A stretch of 35,237 nucleotides of DNA from Lachnospiraceae bacterium (GCA_022794265.1 JAAWEK010000004.1:1-35237), one strand, 5' to 3'; shown: positions 1 to 6,707, counted from the first letter of the stretch. Program-made: numbers and translations. Notes: generated by a model not told the origin, from the letters alone.

Positions 1-88
1 AGGCCACATAAATGATAACTTCGTCGTCCGTTATTTTATGCTCCAGATAATCTAAATGGGGATCCAGTCCCTTGATAAACTCATCCAT
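1..88 (-). CDS. 5' end of a transposase-like gene (partial)
   Basis: An open frame starts at the ATG at 88-86 on the minus strand and runs off the window edge. The first residues read MDEFIKGLDPHLDYLEHK, followed by TDDEVIIYVA. A good ribosome site (AGGAG) lies about 8 bases upstream of the ATG. The start resembles the N-terminus of ISL3-type transposases, which begin with a short acidic segment before a zinc-binding region, but only 29 residues are visible and the zinc cysteines would lie outside the window. The family call is an inference from memory of similar N-termini. It lies next to a second IS remnant, which fits a transposon-rich stretch. Confidence 0.4.
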   Translation of the reverse strand, partial: MDEFIKGLDPHLDYLEHKITDDEVIIYVA

Positions 89-190
89 GGTATCAGCTCC
101 TGTATACGCTTTCAATCATATACTTAGTATACCATGTTAACCTGTTAAATAAAAGGCTTGTCTCAACTAACTTTGGAAAGATTCACTTTT

Positions 191-553
191 TTAGACAACT
201 TTTTTAAGGTTGTTTTCCCTGTATTGTACAGGGGTTTGATATCCTAAAGAGTAATGTATCCTGTGATGGTTATACCAGTGTGTATAATCCCATAACTTTA
301 GTTTCAGTTCTGGTAAATCCGCAAATGTTTCATAACATACGAATTCCGTTTTTATGCTCTTAAATGTCGCTTCCGCCACTGCATTGTCATAAGGGCATCC
401 TTTCTGGCTCAAGGAACGCTCTATGTGGAATGTTTCCACCAGTTCCTCAATTGTCTGGTTTTTGAATTCATTTCCGCGGTCTGTGTGGAACAGTCGGAGA
501 TCTTCAAGGTTTCATTCCCTGCTTTGAAAGGCTGCATTTACAAGCTCGGCCGG
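191..553 (-). pseudogene. IS3-family transposase OrfB, C-terminal remnant with in-frame stop
   Basis: This is the C-terminal half of an IS3-family DDE integrase. In one minus-strand frame I read AELVNAAFQSRE, a stop (TGA), NLEDLRLFHTDRGNEF, then KGCPYDNAVAEATFKSIKTEF and WYNHHRIHYSLGYQTPVQYR. The second catalytic Asp (HTDRG) and the Glu (AVAEATFKS) are both present. The N-terminal part with the first Asp is missing: homology stops near 553-560, where Rhs-toxin-like coding sequence on the other strand begins. An internal TGA lies where family members carry a sense codon. Bases 140-200 downstream contain TGTCT...AGACA repeats that probably belong to the IS end. The gene is dead: truncated and stopped. 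Confidence 0.85.
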
Positions 554-559
554 TAAGAT

Positions 560-693
560 GCATTAATGGTAAATTAATATATTATATAGATGGGGTGACC
601 AATCCTAAGAAAGGAGTAGTTGTAATTGTAAGGGATGGAAAAATTCAATCGATGATGCCAAGTAATATTAAGTCCTTTAATAAATTACAATAA
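560..693 (+). pseudogene. Rhs/polymorphic toxin C-terminal tip fragment
   Basis: An open frame reads INGKLIYYIDGVTNPKK, then GVVVIVRDGKIQSMMPS, and ends NIKSFNKLQ at the TAA at 691-693. It has no start of its own: its upstream part was replaced by the truncated IS3 remnant. A short beta-rich tail of the type 'vvvvrDGkIqtmmPs' directly before a small ORF is characteristic of nuclease-like C-terminal tips of Rhs/CDI toxins, but I cannot assign a toxin fold. The next gene starts 9 bases after the stop, as expected for a toxin-immunity pair. Identification rests on sequence style plus context. Confidence 0.5.
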
Positions 694-702
694 GATGCAA
701 AT

Positions 703-1113
703 ATGATGAAATTAGAAATTAAAAATATTTATGCAGATGGTTATGAAAGATTTGCAGAGGTTGAAACCTATGATAAAAAAAATATAACAGTACATTTTAT
801 TGAATATAATGAGTATCTTAATCAGAAGAATAAATCTGAATTAAAGAAAATTGGCGATGTTTTAGATGGAAATATTCGAATTGATTTGGTAAGCAATTCA
901 TATAAAATTAAAGATGAATTAATGTTTAGTCAATCAATTGAAAATTCCTCGCATATAGTTGCAGTAATAGAAGTAGAGGAAGTAGTGGATGATTATTCAA
1001 TTCATGCAAAAACATCAATATGTGATGAGAGAATTTTAGTCGAGTTTGAGAATAAAATGTTTTATCATTGTGGAGATAGAGTGTATGTTGAAGGGTCATT
1101 AGAGATAGATTAA
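703..1113 (+). CDS. Putative immunity protein to the upstream toxin tip
   Basis: This encodes 136 residues, is very AT-rich, and has no signal peptide or membrane segment. It is an acidic, beta-rich protein starting MMKLEIKNIYADGYERF and ending YVEGSLEID. I do not recognise a named family. It begins 9 bases after the stop of a toxin-tip fragment and has the size and charge usual for cytoplasmic immunity proteins, so the role is inferred from position: binding and neutralising the cognate toxin tip. No strong Shine-Dalgarno sequence precedes the tandem ATG ATG, which would fit translational coupling to the lost toxin gene. The frame is intact although the toxin is not, so it may be an orphan immunity gene protecting against sister cells. 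Confidence 0.55.
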   Translation: MMKLEIKNIYADGYERFAEVETYDKKNITVHFIEYNEYLNQKNKSELKKIGDVLDGNIRIDLVSNSYKIKDELMFSQSIENSSHIVAVIEVEEVVDDYSIHAKTSICDERILVEFENKMFYHCGDRVYVEGSLEID

Positions 1114-1171
1114 TTGGGAAGTAAGACTAAATTAGATTATGTTACTTTAAATGGATTAGTGTTAGACAGTT

Positions 1172-1539
1172 ACACCAGGCAAGATAACCACAGTGTTAGG
1201 CACATATAGAAGTGATACAGTGCAATTCTTGATGAGTTAGGTAATGTGAAATCCCTTGATTTTGGACCAAGAGATGGTAGTTTTAATTTATTAAATACGC
1301 CTGACGAATTATATGTTTCTCCTAATCAATTTTGGAATGAATATAGTAAACCATGGTTAAGTAATGTAATAGAAAGAAATGATATATTTAAAATTGTAAC
1401 AGAACCTACATGGGATAACTTGGATTGAACAAATATATATACAGGGGAAATAGATATTATAGGATTCGGATGAAAGTATACATATTTGAGAAAACATGGA
1501 TATTCATTTGATAGTGTTATGAAAACTATGTTTAGGTAG
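1172..1539 (+). pseudogene. Second Rhs-type toxin C-terminal domain, frameshifted and stopped
   Basis: Joining two frames gives a coherent domain: PGKITTVLGTYRSDTVQ, then (one base lost near 1228) ILDELGNVKSLDFGPRDGSF, NLLNTPDELYVSPNQFWNEY, KPWLSNVIERNDIFKIVTEP and TWDNLD. After a TGA at 1426-1428 it goes on TNIYTGEIDIIGFG, then another TGA, then KYTYLRKHGYSFDSVMKTMF, with a final TAG at 1537-1539. Both internal stops look like CGA (Arg) to TGA changes. The 'PGkitTVLGtY' opening is a common start of toxin tips fused to Rhs repeats. No catalytic family is assigned. The coding stretch 1246-1428 is only the middle part of this decayed gene. Confidence 0.6.
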
Positions 1540-1550
1540 AGGTGAGAACA

Positions 1551-2000
1551 GTGGATAATTTATGGACGAAGATTAATAATGAGATACCAATATATATGAT
1601 AGAATTGTGCCAAAAACACAATTTGAAATGTGTAAAAGTATCTGAATTAAAAACAGCTATGGTAGGAGAAGATTTTACAATACTTATTGCTGTTGGCAGA
1701 TTTGATATTGAATTGTACTATTTGTATAAAAAAGGGAATAAAATAATTAAACATCCATGTGGAAGTTATTTTGCACAAACATATGATAGCAAAGATAGAG
1801 AACATCTATTAAGTGGAGAGGGAGCAGATATTTTTGTGAGAAATTGTATTCTGATAACTGAACATGGATTGTCTAGTAAATGGAAGGATGTTTTAGAAGG
1901 AAATAAAAAGTGGTTAGATAAATATAAGAGTTCATCTCGTTATGCAACAGAGAAGTTGACAAGCGATGAAATAGCTGTGTTAGCTGATATATTTATTTAA
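1551..2000 (+). CDS. Putative immunity protein to the second toxin tip
   Basis: About 149 residues from a GTG at 1551. An upstream in-frame GTG at 1542 is possible, but GAGGTGA at 1538-1544 is well placed only for 1551. The soluble, mixed-charge protein begins MDNLWTKINNEIPIYMIELC and contains CGSYFAQTYDSKDREHLL. No known family is recognised. It starts 11 bases after the terminal stop of the decayed toxin domain, so an immunity role is the simplest reading. The frame is intact while the toxin carries a frameshift and two stops, so any selection acts on the immunity gene alone. AT content matches the 703-1113 gene and differs from the Rhs core downstream. Confidence 0.55.
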   Translation: MDNLWTKINNEIPIYMIELCQKHNLKCVKVSELKTAMVGEDFTILIAVGRFDIELYYLYKKGNKIIKHPCGSYFAQTYDSKDREHLLSGEGADIFVRNCILITEHGLSSKWKDVLEGNKKWLDKYKSSSRYATEKLTSDEIAVLADIFI

Positions 2001-2240
2001 TTATGGTTATACTTTAAGACTAAAAAAAACTTAGAGCAAAATTTGTCCTTAGGTATACGAAAAAACGAAACATCATATGAAGTTCCAAAATGCTGATATA
2101 AACGCACATTTTGTATCAAAAAAATTTGTTATGAAAGGTGGGCTTTTTTATGTGTATTAAAAAGTAATTCAAAATAAAATTATTCTATACAAAACCAGTC
2201 AAGTATTTATTTGTTTGTAAATGAAAGAGTTCCAACTTAA

Positions 2241-2789
2241 GTAGATAAATTTGTAAAAAATGCCTTAAGATTAGGGAAGCAAGCTATATTTACTATACAA
2301 ACAGTAGGGGACTATCTGTTGTATCATTTTAACAACATTGGAAGTACCAGCGCGGTAACGGATATTGAAGGAACCATTGACCATGTGTATACCTACGGCA
2401 CTTATGGAGAACTTTTGTCCGGAGAGACGAAGGATATCCGGTTCATGTATAACGGCAGGTATGGTGTGGATATGGAAGAAAACGGACTGTACTATATGCG
2501 GGCCAGGTATTATAATGTGGATATCAAACGTTTTATCAACCAGAATGTGGTGGAAGGAAGCATTGCAGCCAGCACGTCACTGAATAAATATGCATAATGC
2601 CAGGAAAATCTGGTGAAACTGACGGACCTGTTTGGGTTAAGTCCGTTTACCAGCTGGTCGACACTGGGGCATGCACTGCTGGATGTATTAGGATTTATAC
2701 CAGTGATTCCGGCTACGGTAAACGGGCTCTGGTATATGAAAGAAGGGGATTATTTTTTAGCGGTTGCTATTAAGGAGAGAATTTTATGA
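2241..2789 (+). pseudogene. Rhs repeat-associated core plus pretoxin segment, nonsense-interrupted
   Basis: A single frame opens after a TAA at 2238-2240. It reads LLYHFNNIGSTSAVTDIEGT, then YTYGTYGELLSG, then GLYYMRARYYNVDIKRFINQ, the classic RHS core (YD-repeat shell closing with LYYmRARYYdp..gRFi.qD). The frame reaches NKYA and a TAA at 2595-2597 where family members have Tyr (NKYAYC.EN). It then continues as CQENLVKLTDLFGLSPF and a hydrophobic pretoxin stretch, LLDVLGFIPVIPATVNGLWY, to the TGA at 2787-2789. The upstream shell (normally over 1000 residues) and the toxin are absent. The terminal TGA overlaps the ATG of the next gene by four bases (ATGA). Rhs proteins encapsulate and deliver C-terminal toxins; this copy cannot. 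Confidence 0.85.
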
Positions 2790-2905
2790 AAAGATGTCCA
2801 TGTTGTGGTTATTTAACGATTAATGATTCTAATTATAAGTTGTTTGGAGCTACAGAAGAACGTTTTTTGAATATGGTTGGTCCACCGCATGGGGATGAGA
2901 TATAA
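2786..2905 (+). pseudogene. CPCC-family cysteine-rich protein, internally deleted
   Basis: A 39-residue frame starts at an ATG with AAGGAG about 8 bases upstream. It reads MKRCPCCGYLTINDS joined directly to NYKLFGATEERFLNMVGPPH and GDEI. The first half is the CPCC zinc-binding start and the second half matches the C-terminal tail of the same family. The middle, which normally holds the second Cys pair and acidic segment (about 25-30 residues), is missing, so metal binding is probably lost. CPCC proteins are often found after Rhs or other polymorphic toxins and have been treated as immunity candidates. A terminator follows at 2935. Confidence 0.65.
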
Positions 2906-2934
2906 ACTATAAAAATCGTTATATTGTTACTCAT

Positions 2935-2967
2935 CCAGTAGACGTAAAAAATCTACTGGCTTTTTTC
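2935..2967 (+). terminator. Rho-independent terminator after the CPCC remnant
   Basis: Perfect 8-bp stem CCAGTAGA / TCTACTGG, a 9-base loop, then CTTTTTTC. It would end transcription of the Rhs/CPCC unit. Confidence 0.85.
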
Positions 2968-3278
2968 ATGTCTAAAATTCTAGACAATCACTTCTGCAAA
3001 ATCTTCCATTTTTTTGAAATTCTCATATCAACTAATTTTCTTTAGAACATCTGGTGATAGTGTGTCCGTTCAAAATCCTACATAGAAGAAAAGTGCCGAG
3101 AAAGTCACTATAAGGATTGAAGAAGGAAAGTTGGATTTACTAAAAGAAAAAATACTACTCGCCCATTGACGGTCTGGATAGTGGGAACGGAGTAAAATGC
3201 AGATTGCTTTTCCTGATTGGATGTGCTATGATTTCACCAGTACATACCGACAAATCGGTATTTGGATGGGGTGACATT
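2968..3278. other. Gene-free 311 bases, decayed
   Basis: No intact gene is visible. A short plus-strand frame around 3090-3170 reads SAEKVTIRIEEGKLDLLKEK and could be a remnant of another cassette, but I cannot tie it to a family. The bases just before 3279 (an extension of the next frame from an ATG at 3204) do not match the family start and look like leader sequence. Confidence 0.4.
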
Positions 3279-3686
3279 TTGGAAAATAAATGTATTGTTT
3301 TTTATGAAAGTTGGCAAATGGAATGTTGTGGAACACCATTTTCTACAGGAGATAGTATCAAATGGCTTGTATATAAAACGAATCACTTAAACAGTTCTGT
3401 TGATGTGGGAATAATAGACTATTGCTATGAAGCGCACAGTTCTGAGTGGAGTAATTTACTTGTTTTATCCGGAAAAGTAGGTAAAATTAAAGTATTGTAT
3501 CAGAAATATATACCATCTCAGAATAACCCACGATTATTAGTTCCCGTTAATGGCAAAATGATTGAAATTGATATAGCAAAGGGATTTGACAGAAAAATAG
3601 ATGAAATGGAAGCAAGTGGATATATTGTGTCTATTAGTGAATATACCATCAGACAAGCAACGGAAAGCGAAGTGACTTTTAGATAA
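3279..3686 (+). CDS. DUF6578-like protein, possible immunity or accessory factor
   Basis: The proposed TTG start at 3279 gives 135 residues beginning with an ENKCIVFYESWQMECCGTPF segment. GGATGGGGTGA lies just upstream, and family members begin shortly before the WQMeCCG motif. An ATG at 3204 would add 25 residues that look unrelated. Other recognisable segments are DYCYEAHSSEW and NNPRLLVPVNGKMIEIDIAK. The WQMxCCGxPF signature is that of DUF6578, a family of small soluble proteins of unknown function. Its place after an Rhs/CPCC cassette suggests an immunity or accessory role, but that is inference. The frame is intact. No terminator is evident; the integrative-element end starts about 40 bases later. 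Confidence 0.6.
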   Translation: MENKCIVFYESWQMECCGTPFSTGDSIKWLVYKTNHLNSSVDVGIIDYCYEAHSSEWSNLLVLSGKVGKIKVLYQKYIPSQNNPRLLVPVNGKMIEIDIAKGFDRKIDEMEASGYIVSISEYTIRQATESEVTFR

Positions 3687-3725
3687 ATTCTAATTTATTT
3701 ATTAACTGATTTAACTTTCCACTAA

Positions 3726-3740
3726 TTTCAAGGCTTTGCG
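3726..3740 (+). repeat. Candidate attachment-site core, left copy
   Basis: TTTCAAGGCTTTGCG matches the sequence at 7220-7234 (TTTCAAGGGGTTGCA) at 12 of 15 positions in the same orientation. Each copy lies just outside the arm-like repeats of the integrative element. The identity is imperfect, so the att assignment is tentative. Confidence 0.35.
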
Positions 3741-3762
3741 ATATGCCTAACCTTAAAATATG

Positions 3763-3810
3763 TATCCTTTTCCCTTGTTTTTGCCCTTATGAGCAAGCTA
3801 CAAGGGAAAG
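3763..3810. repeat. Integrase arm-type-like repeats, left end
   Basis: Copies of an AAGGG(C/A)AAA motif lie next to the integrase 3' end: TATCCTTTTCCCT at 3763-3775 (inverted), TTTTTGCCCTTA at 3778-3789 (inverted) and CAAGGGAAAG at 3801-3810. The same words recur at 7128-7197. Small repeated sites at both element ends are what the N-terminal domain of Tn916/lambda-type integrases binds. Part of the set (TTTCCCTTGT / ACAAGGGAAA) can also pair as a hairpin, so a terminator role for convergent transcription is an alternative. Confidence 0.45.
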
Positions 3811-3827
3811 CTTCGATATTCAGTTTT

Positions 3828-4684
3828 TTAATTTATTCCCACAATCTTATCCAAGAGTTTTGCAGAATCCCGCTTTGCTTCCCTTGTGGCATGTGCATAG
3901 ACATTCATCGTAGTGCTTACGTCCGAGTGTCCTAAAAGTTCCTGAACATCTTTTGGCTGCGCCCCGTTTGACAACAGGTTTGTCGTATAGGTGTGTCTCA
4001 ATGTGTGGAAGTGGAAACCTTCCAATTCCGGTACTTTCCTTGCCGCTGTCCGGCAGGCTGTTTCTACAGTTGCGGGAAGTTCAAGACAACCATCCTCCCT
4101 AAGACATACAAAAGAAATTTCCGTATAATCCTTCGGCGTATTTTCTGTCATTCCCAAATTGTAATACTCATAATGCAACCGATTTTTCTCGATGAATTCC
4201 TTATAGAAATTCCTGTGGTAGAGTTCGCCATACTGCATACAGTTTTTAAGCTGCTGTTTCCTTGCTTTCTTCAAGATGTCAGCAAGGGCATTCCAAAAAT
4301 CAACAATTCGAACTTTCTTTCTTTTTGTCGAGCCGATTTCGTGTTTATGAGTAGCACCGTTGTAGCGGACACTCCTGCGGACTGTCAGATATTGTTCCTC
4401 AAGATTGATGTCCTGCCATGTCAGCCCTGCCACTTCCCCAAGCCTAAGACCTGTAAAATAGGCTATCTGCACGGGCAGAATTGCATCTCTGCTCCGTTTT
4501 CCAAGTTGTGCAATCAGCTTTTGGTACTGTTCAAATGACAGCGGCTTGATTTTGCCATTTTCGGTATCCGTTTCCTTCGCAAACAAATCCATTTCGTCCT
4601 TTTTGTGCCTCATTACCACATGCTGCATAGGATTGAACGTGATGTACTGTTTCGGGAACACCGCAAATGATGTGGTATAAAAAA
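3828..4684 (-). pseudogene. Tyrosine integrase of an integrative element, 5' truncated by an IS
   Basis: About 285 residues of a Tn916/ICE-type site-specific recombinase remain. The catalytic domain is complete: Arg in YFTGLRLGEVAGLTW, HTLRHTYTTNL (His-x-x-Arg), LLGHSDVSTTMNVYAH (His and the tyrosine nucleophile in MNVYAH). The N-terminal arm-binding domain and most of the core-binding domain (over 100 residues) are missing. The native sequence begins at FFYTTSFAVFPKQYITFNPM exactly at the IS end, and the frame continues into the IS inverted repeat, where a TTG gives only an artificial start. Without the N-terminal domains it should be inactive. It sits at the element's end, as integrases usually do. 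Confidence 0.85.
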
Positions 4685-5537
4685 AGTTGACACCCAATTT
4701 TCAAGGATTTGATATATAATCCAGGGAATAAGGAGTGAACAAAAATGGCAGAAAACAGACAATATAATCATGAATACAAAATGCAGGCAGTGAAACTTGC
4801 AAAGGAAATCGGACAAGCCAGGGCAGTCAAAGAGCTGGGGGTGCCCAAGAATACCATGTATGGCTGGGTAAGAGCCAACCGGCTTGGCAATCTTGATCTG
4901 GGAGCAGGCTCACAGACTCCTCAAAGCGCCATGACGCTTAATGAGAAACTGACCAGGCTTCGCCAGCAGGTTAAGGAGCAGGAAAAAGAAATCCGCCGTT
5001 TGAAGAAAGAAAACGATTTTCTGGAGGAAGCCAGCGATGGAAAACTTTATGTGTCTGCTGTTTTTGACTGTTTCGATTCCAGTGTGATTGGTCTGGCAAT
5101 GGACACAAATATGAAAACCCCGTTATGTGTACGAACACTGGAAAATGCCGGCAAAGCATATCCGGATATCCGAGGAGCAATTATCCACAGTGACAGAGGC
5201 AGCCAGTATACCAGCCGGATTTACCGGGAAGCGATCTGTAAATATGGAATTGAGCAAAGCATGAACCGTGCAGACGGAAGATGCCATGACAATGCCCGCT
5301 GCGAAAGCATGTGGGGCAGAATGAAATCCGAACTGTCATATGACCGTTATGAAACGGAAAAGATGACCACAGAAGAACTGAAAACACTTATTTGGAGATA
5401 TTTCATCAGCTACTGGAATAATCGGAGGCTCTGTTCTGCTAATGGAGGTCTTACCCTTTGGTAAAACGATAGCAATACTATAATTCCCTGACAGAAACTG
5501 CATAGGAATCAAAATCCTTGAGGAAAATGTGTCAACT
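4685..5537 (+). mobile_element. Defective IS3-family element (about 850 bp)
   Basis: Imperfect terminal inverted repeats are visible. The left end reads AGTTGACAC then AATTTTCAAGGATTTGAT, and the right end, read inverted, AGTTGACAC then CTCAAGGATTTTGAT. The element holds one internally deleted transposase gene. I see no clear target duplication (left flank ends ATAAAAA, right flank starts AATCTT). On the left the element abuts a truncated integrase and on the right a truncated regulator, both on the minus strand. It therefore marks the joint of a deletion rather than a simple insertion. Confidence 0.8.
4745..5505 (+). pseudogene. IS3-family transposase, OrfA-OrfB fused by internal deletion
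   Basis: Frame 4745-5464 encodes 239 residues; an intact OrfA plus OrfB would be close to 400. Residues 1-95 are OrfA: a helix-turn-helix (EYKMQAVKLAKEIGQARAVK, PKNTMYGWVRANR) and a leucine-zipper-like coiled coil (EKEIRRLKKENDFLEEAS). It jumps in frame into OrfB at DGKLYVSAVFDCFDSSVIGL. That removes the programmed frameshift region, the OrfB N-terminal HTH and the first catalytic Asp (normally in TDITYI just before ADGKLY). The second Asp (IHSDRGSQYTS) and the Glu (NARCESMWGRMK) remain. Near the end the frame shifts (GGLTLW then stop); the family-like tail QYYNSLTETA continues to 5505 behind a TAG. Lacking one carboxylate, it cannot catalyse transposition. Confidence 0.85.
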
Positions 5538-5909
5538 AATCTTGACAAAATCAGAAATCGGTTTATCAATCTTCCAAACCTGCGAAATAAGAAACCTTGC
5601 ATAATCATCATTCCAATAACCTTTTTGTGTTCGTAAAAGGTATTCCAGTTTTTGATTCCAAAAATCCTTTGTGGCTGTTTTTTCCTGAATATACATTTCT
5701 CCATCAAGTGGTTTTAACCCTAAGATCTGGTCTGTTGACACCGAAAAATAATCTGCCAGTAATGGAAGAATGGTAATGTCTGGCATACTAACTCCCGTTT
5801 CCCATTTGCTGATTGTTTGAAACGATACGCCTATACAATCTGCCAGTTCTTGTTGCGTCACCCTATGTTTCTTACGCAGGTCGGCAATTCGCAATGCTAT
5901 CTTACTCAT
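5532..5909 (-). pseudogene. XRE-family regulator, truncated before its methyltransferase-like domain
   Basis: The ATG at 5909 is preferred over the upstream TTG/ATG context because AGGAGG lies about 10 bases upstream. The first 65 residues form an HTH_XRE domain (IADLRKKHRVTQQELADCIG, SFQTISKWETGVSMPDI). The following FWNQKLEYLLRTQKGYWNDD and WKIDKPISDF are the linker found in XRE proteins that continue into a SAM-dependent methyltransferase, whose glycine-rich motif should come next. Instead the frame ends VKIS with a stop inside the IS inverted repeat. About 125 residues remain. It may still bind DNA but the C-terminal domain is gone. A TATAAT-like -10 lies at 5972-5967 on the minus strand, with a weak -35. 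Confidence 0.75.
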
Positions 5910-6096
5910 ATGTAAGATTCCTCCTGTCATAAATACGATATTTTATATGTATACCATTTTATTTGAATTATAGCAGACATTAAAAGTTTTGTATTCCCAC
6001 AAAGCAGAGAATATTTTCGCTTGTTGGGAGAAATATGTAATTTTATCATTATTTTTTAGGTGCATAAACCAAACAAATAAAAAATATTGGAAAGGG

Positions 6097-6124
6097 TTGA
6101 CTATTTTGAGTAATGTGGTATTAT
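6097..6124 (+). promoter_or_regulatory. Sigma-A-like promoter of the toxN-like locus
   Basis: TTGACT (6097-6102), a 16-base spacer, TATTAT (6119-6124); an overlapping TATACT at 6122-6127 gives a 19-base spacer. It lies directly before the structured leader and is the only good promoter for the downstream gene. Confidence 0.65.
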
Positions 6125-6130
6125 ACTATT

Positions 6131-6195
6131 AGTGGTGAGTCCTACCGCAAAGTGGACTGCTAAAAGCGTTAGCAACTCTAATGGAGTTACTACAC
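6131..6195 (+). ncRNA. Candidate antitoxin/leader RNA with three abutting hairpins
   Basis: Between the promoter and an attenuator lie three directly abutting 5-bp stem-loops: AGTCC/GGACT (6138-6158), GCTAA/TTAGC (6159-6173) and AACTC/GAGTT (6174-6188). Loop 1 contains CGC and loop 2 GCG, which could pair. The promoter, structured RNA, hairpin terminator, toxin order is that of type III toxin-antitoxin loci, where the RNA binds and neutralises the ToxN/AbiQ nuclease. Known antitoxins of this type are tandem repeats forming pseudoknots; here no clear tandem repeat is seen. A short-peptide or attenuation leader is the alternative. Confidence 0.5.
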
Positions 6196-6228
6196 AAATG
6201 GCTATGTGGAAACGCATAGCCATTTTTT
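6196..6228 (+). terminator. Attenuator between leader RNA and toxin gene
   Basis: An 11-bp stem (AAATGGCTATG / CATAGCCATTT) with an 8-base loop and a T6 run, ending 12 bases before the downstream ATG. In type III systems such a leaky terminator keeps antitoxin RNA in excess over toxin mRNA. Confidence 0.8.
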
Positions 6229-6240
6229 ACGAGGAGAGAT

Positions 6241-6690
6241 ATGCAGACAGGAAAAGATAACAGGGTTTTCATTGGAATTGTTACTATTTGTGGTATTCAT
6301 AAATATTGTATACCGCTTTCATCTCCAAAGGAAAAGCATAAAAAGATGAAAAACTCTATGGATTTTTCAAAGATTGAAGTAAATGGGAAGCTTTTAGGAG
6401 TCCTTAATTTCAATCTGATGATACCTATTGAAGAAGAACAATTACAGCTTGTCGATACAACTATTTTTAAGAGAGATAGGGAAAACATCAAATATTATAA
6501 GCGAATGTGCGCCCAAGAGTTAGAATGGTGTCAGACCAACAGCGAAGTGATTTGCAATAAGGCAAATGTTTTGTACAAAAAATACATTTCCAATGATTCA
6601 TTTGCAGGCAGAAACCGCTGTCTGAATTTTCCTAAATTAGAGGCAGAATGCGAGAAATATAATTCGAAAATAAAGAGAGGAACAAACTGA
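6241..6690 (+). CDS. AbiQ/ToxN-family type III toxin endoribonuclease (possibly N-terminally shortened)
   Basis: 149 residues, with GAGGAG 4 bases before the ATG. Family hallmarks: FIGIVTICGIHKYCIPLSSP, then KEKHKKMKNSMDFSKIE, LGVLNFNLMIPI, and a C-terminal helical part with YYKRMCAQELEWCQTNSEVI and NKANVLYKKYISND. AbiQ/ToxN proteins are ribonucleases that cleave RNA during phage infection and are inhibited by a small structured RNA encoded just upstream. Members are usually about 160-200 residues and start with a segment around Tyr-Ile-x-Tyr-Leu before the GIVL strand. That segment appears to be missing here, so activity is uncertain. The context (promoter, structured leader, attenuator) supports the assignment. 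It sits inside the decayed integrative element as defence cargo. Confidence 0.7.
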   Translation: MQTGKDNRVFIGIVTICGIHKYCIPLSSPKEKHKKMKNSMDFSKIEVNGKLLGVLNFNLMIPIEEEQLQLVDTTIFKRDRENIKYYKRMCAQELEWCQTNSEVICNKANVLYKKYISNDSFAGRNRCLNFPKLEAECEKYNSKIKRGTN

Positions 6691-6707
6691 ACATCTCTTT
6701 ATAGGCA

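Noticed and set aside
3993-4538. Long plus-strand open frame of 181 codons opposite the integrase
   Set aside because: It is the antisense shadow of the integrase catalytic domain, with no family match and no ribosome site.
4685-5537. Considered a simple IS insertion into one gene
   Set aside because: The sequences left and right belong to different genes (integrase and XRE regulator), and no target duplication is seen.
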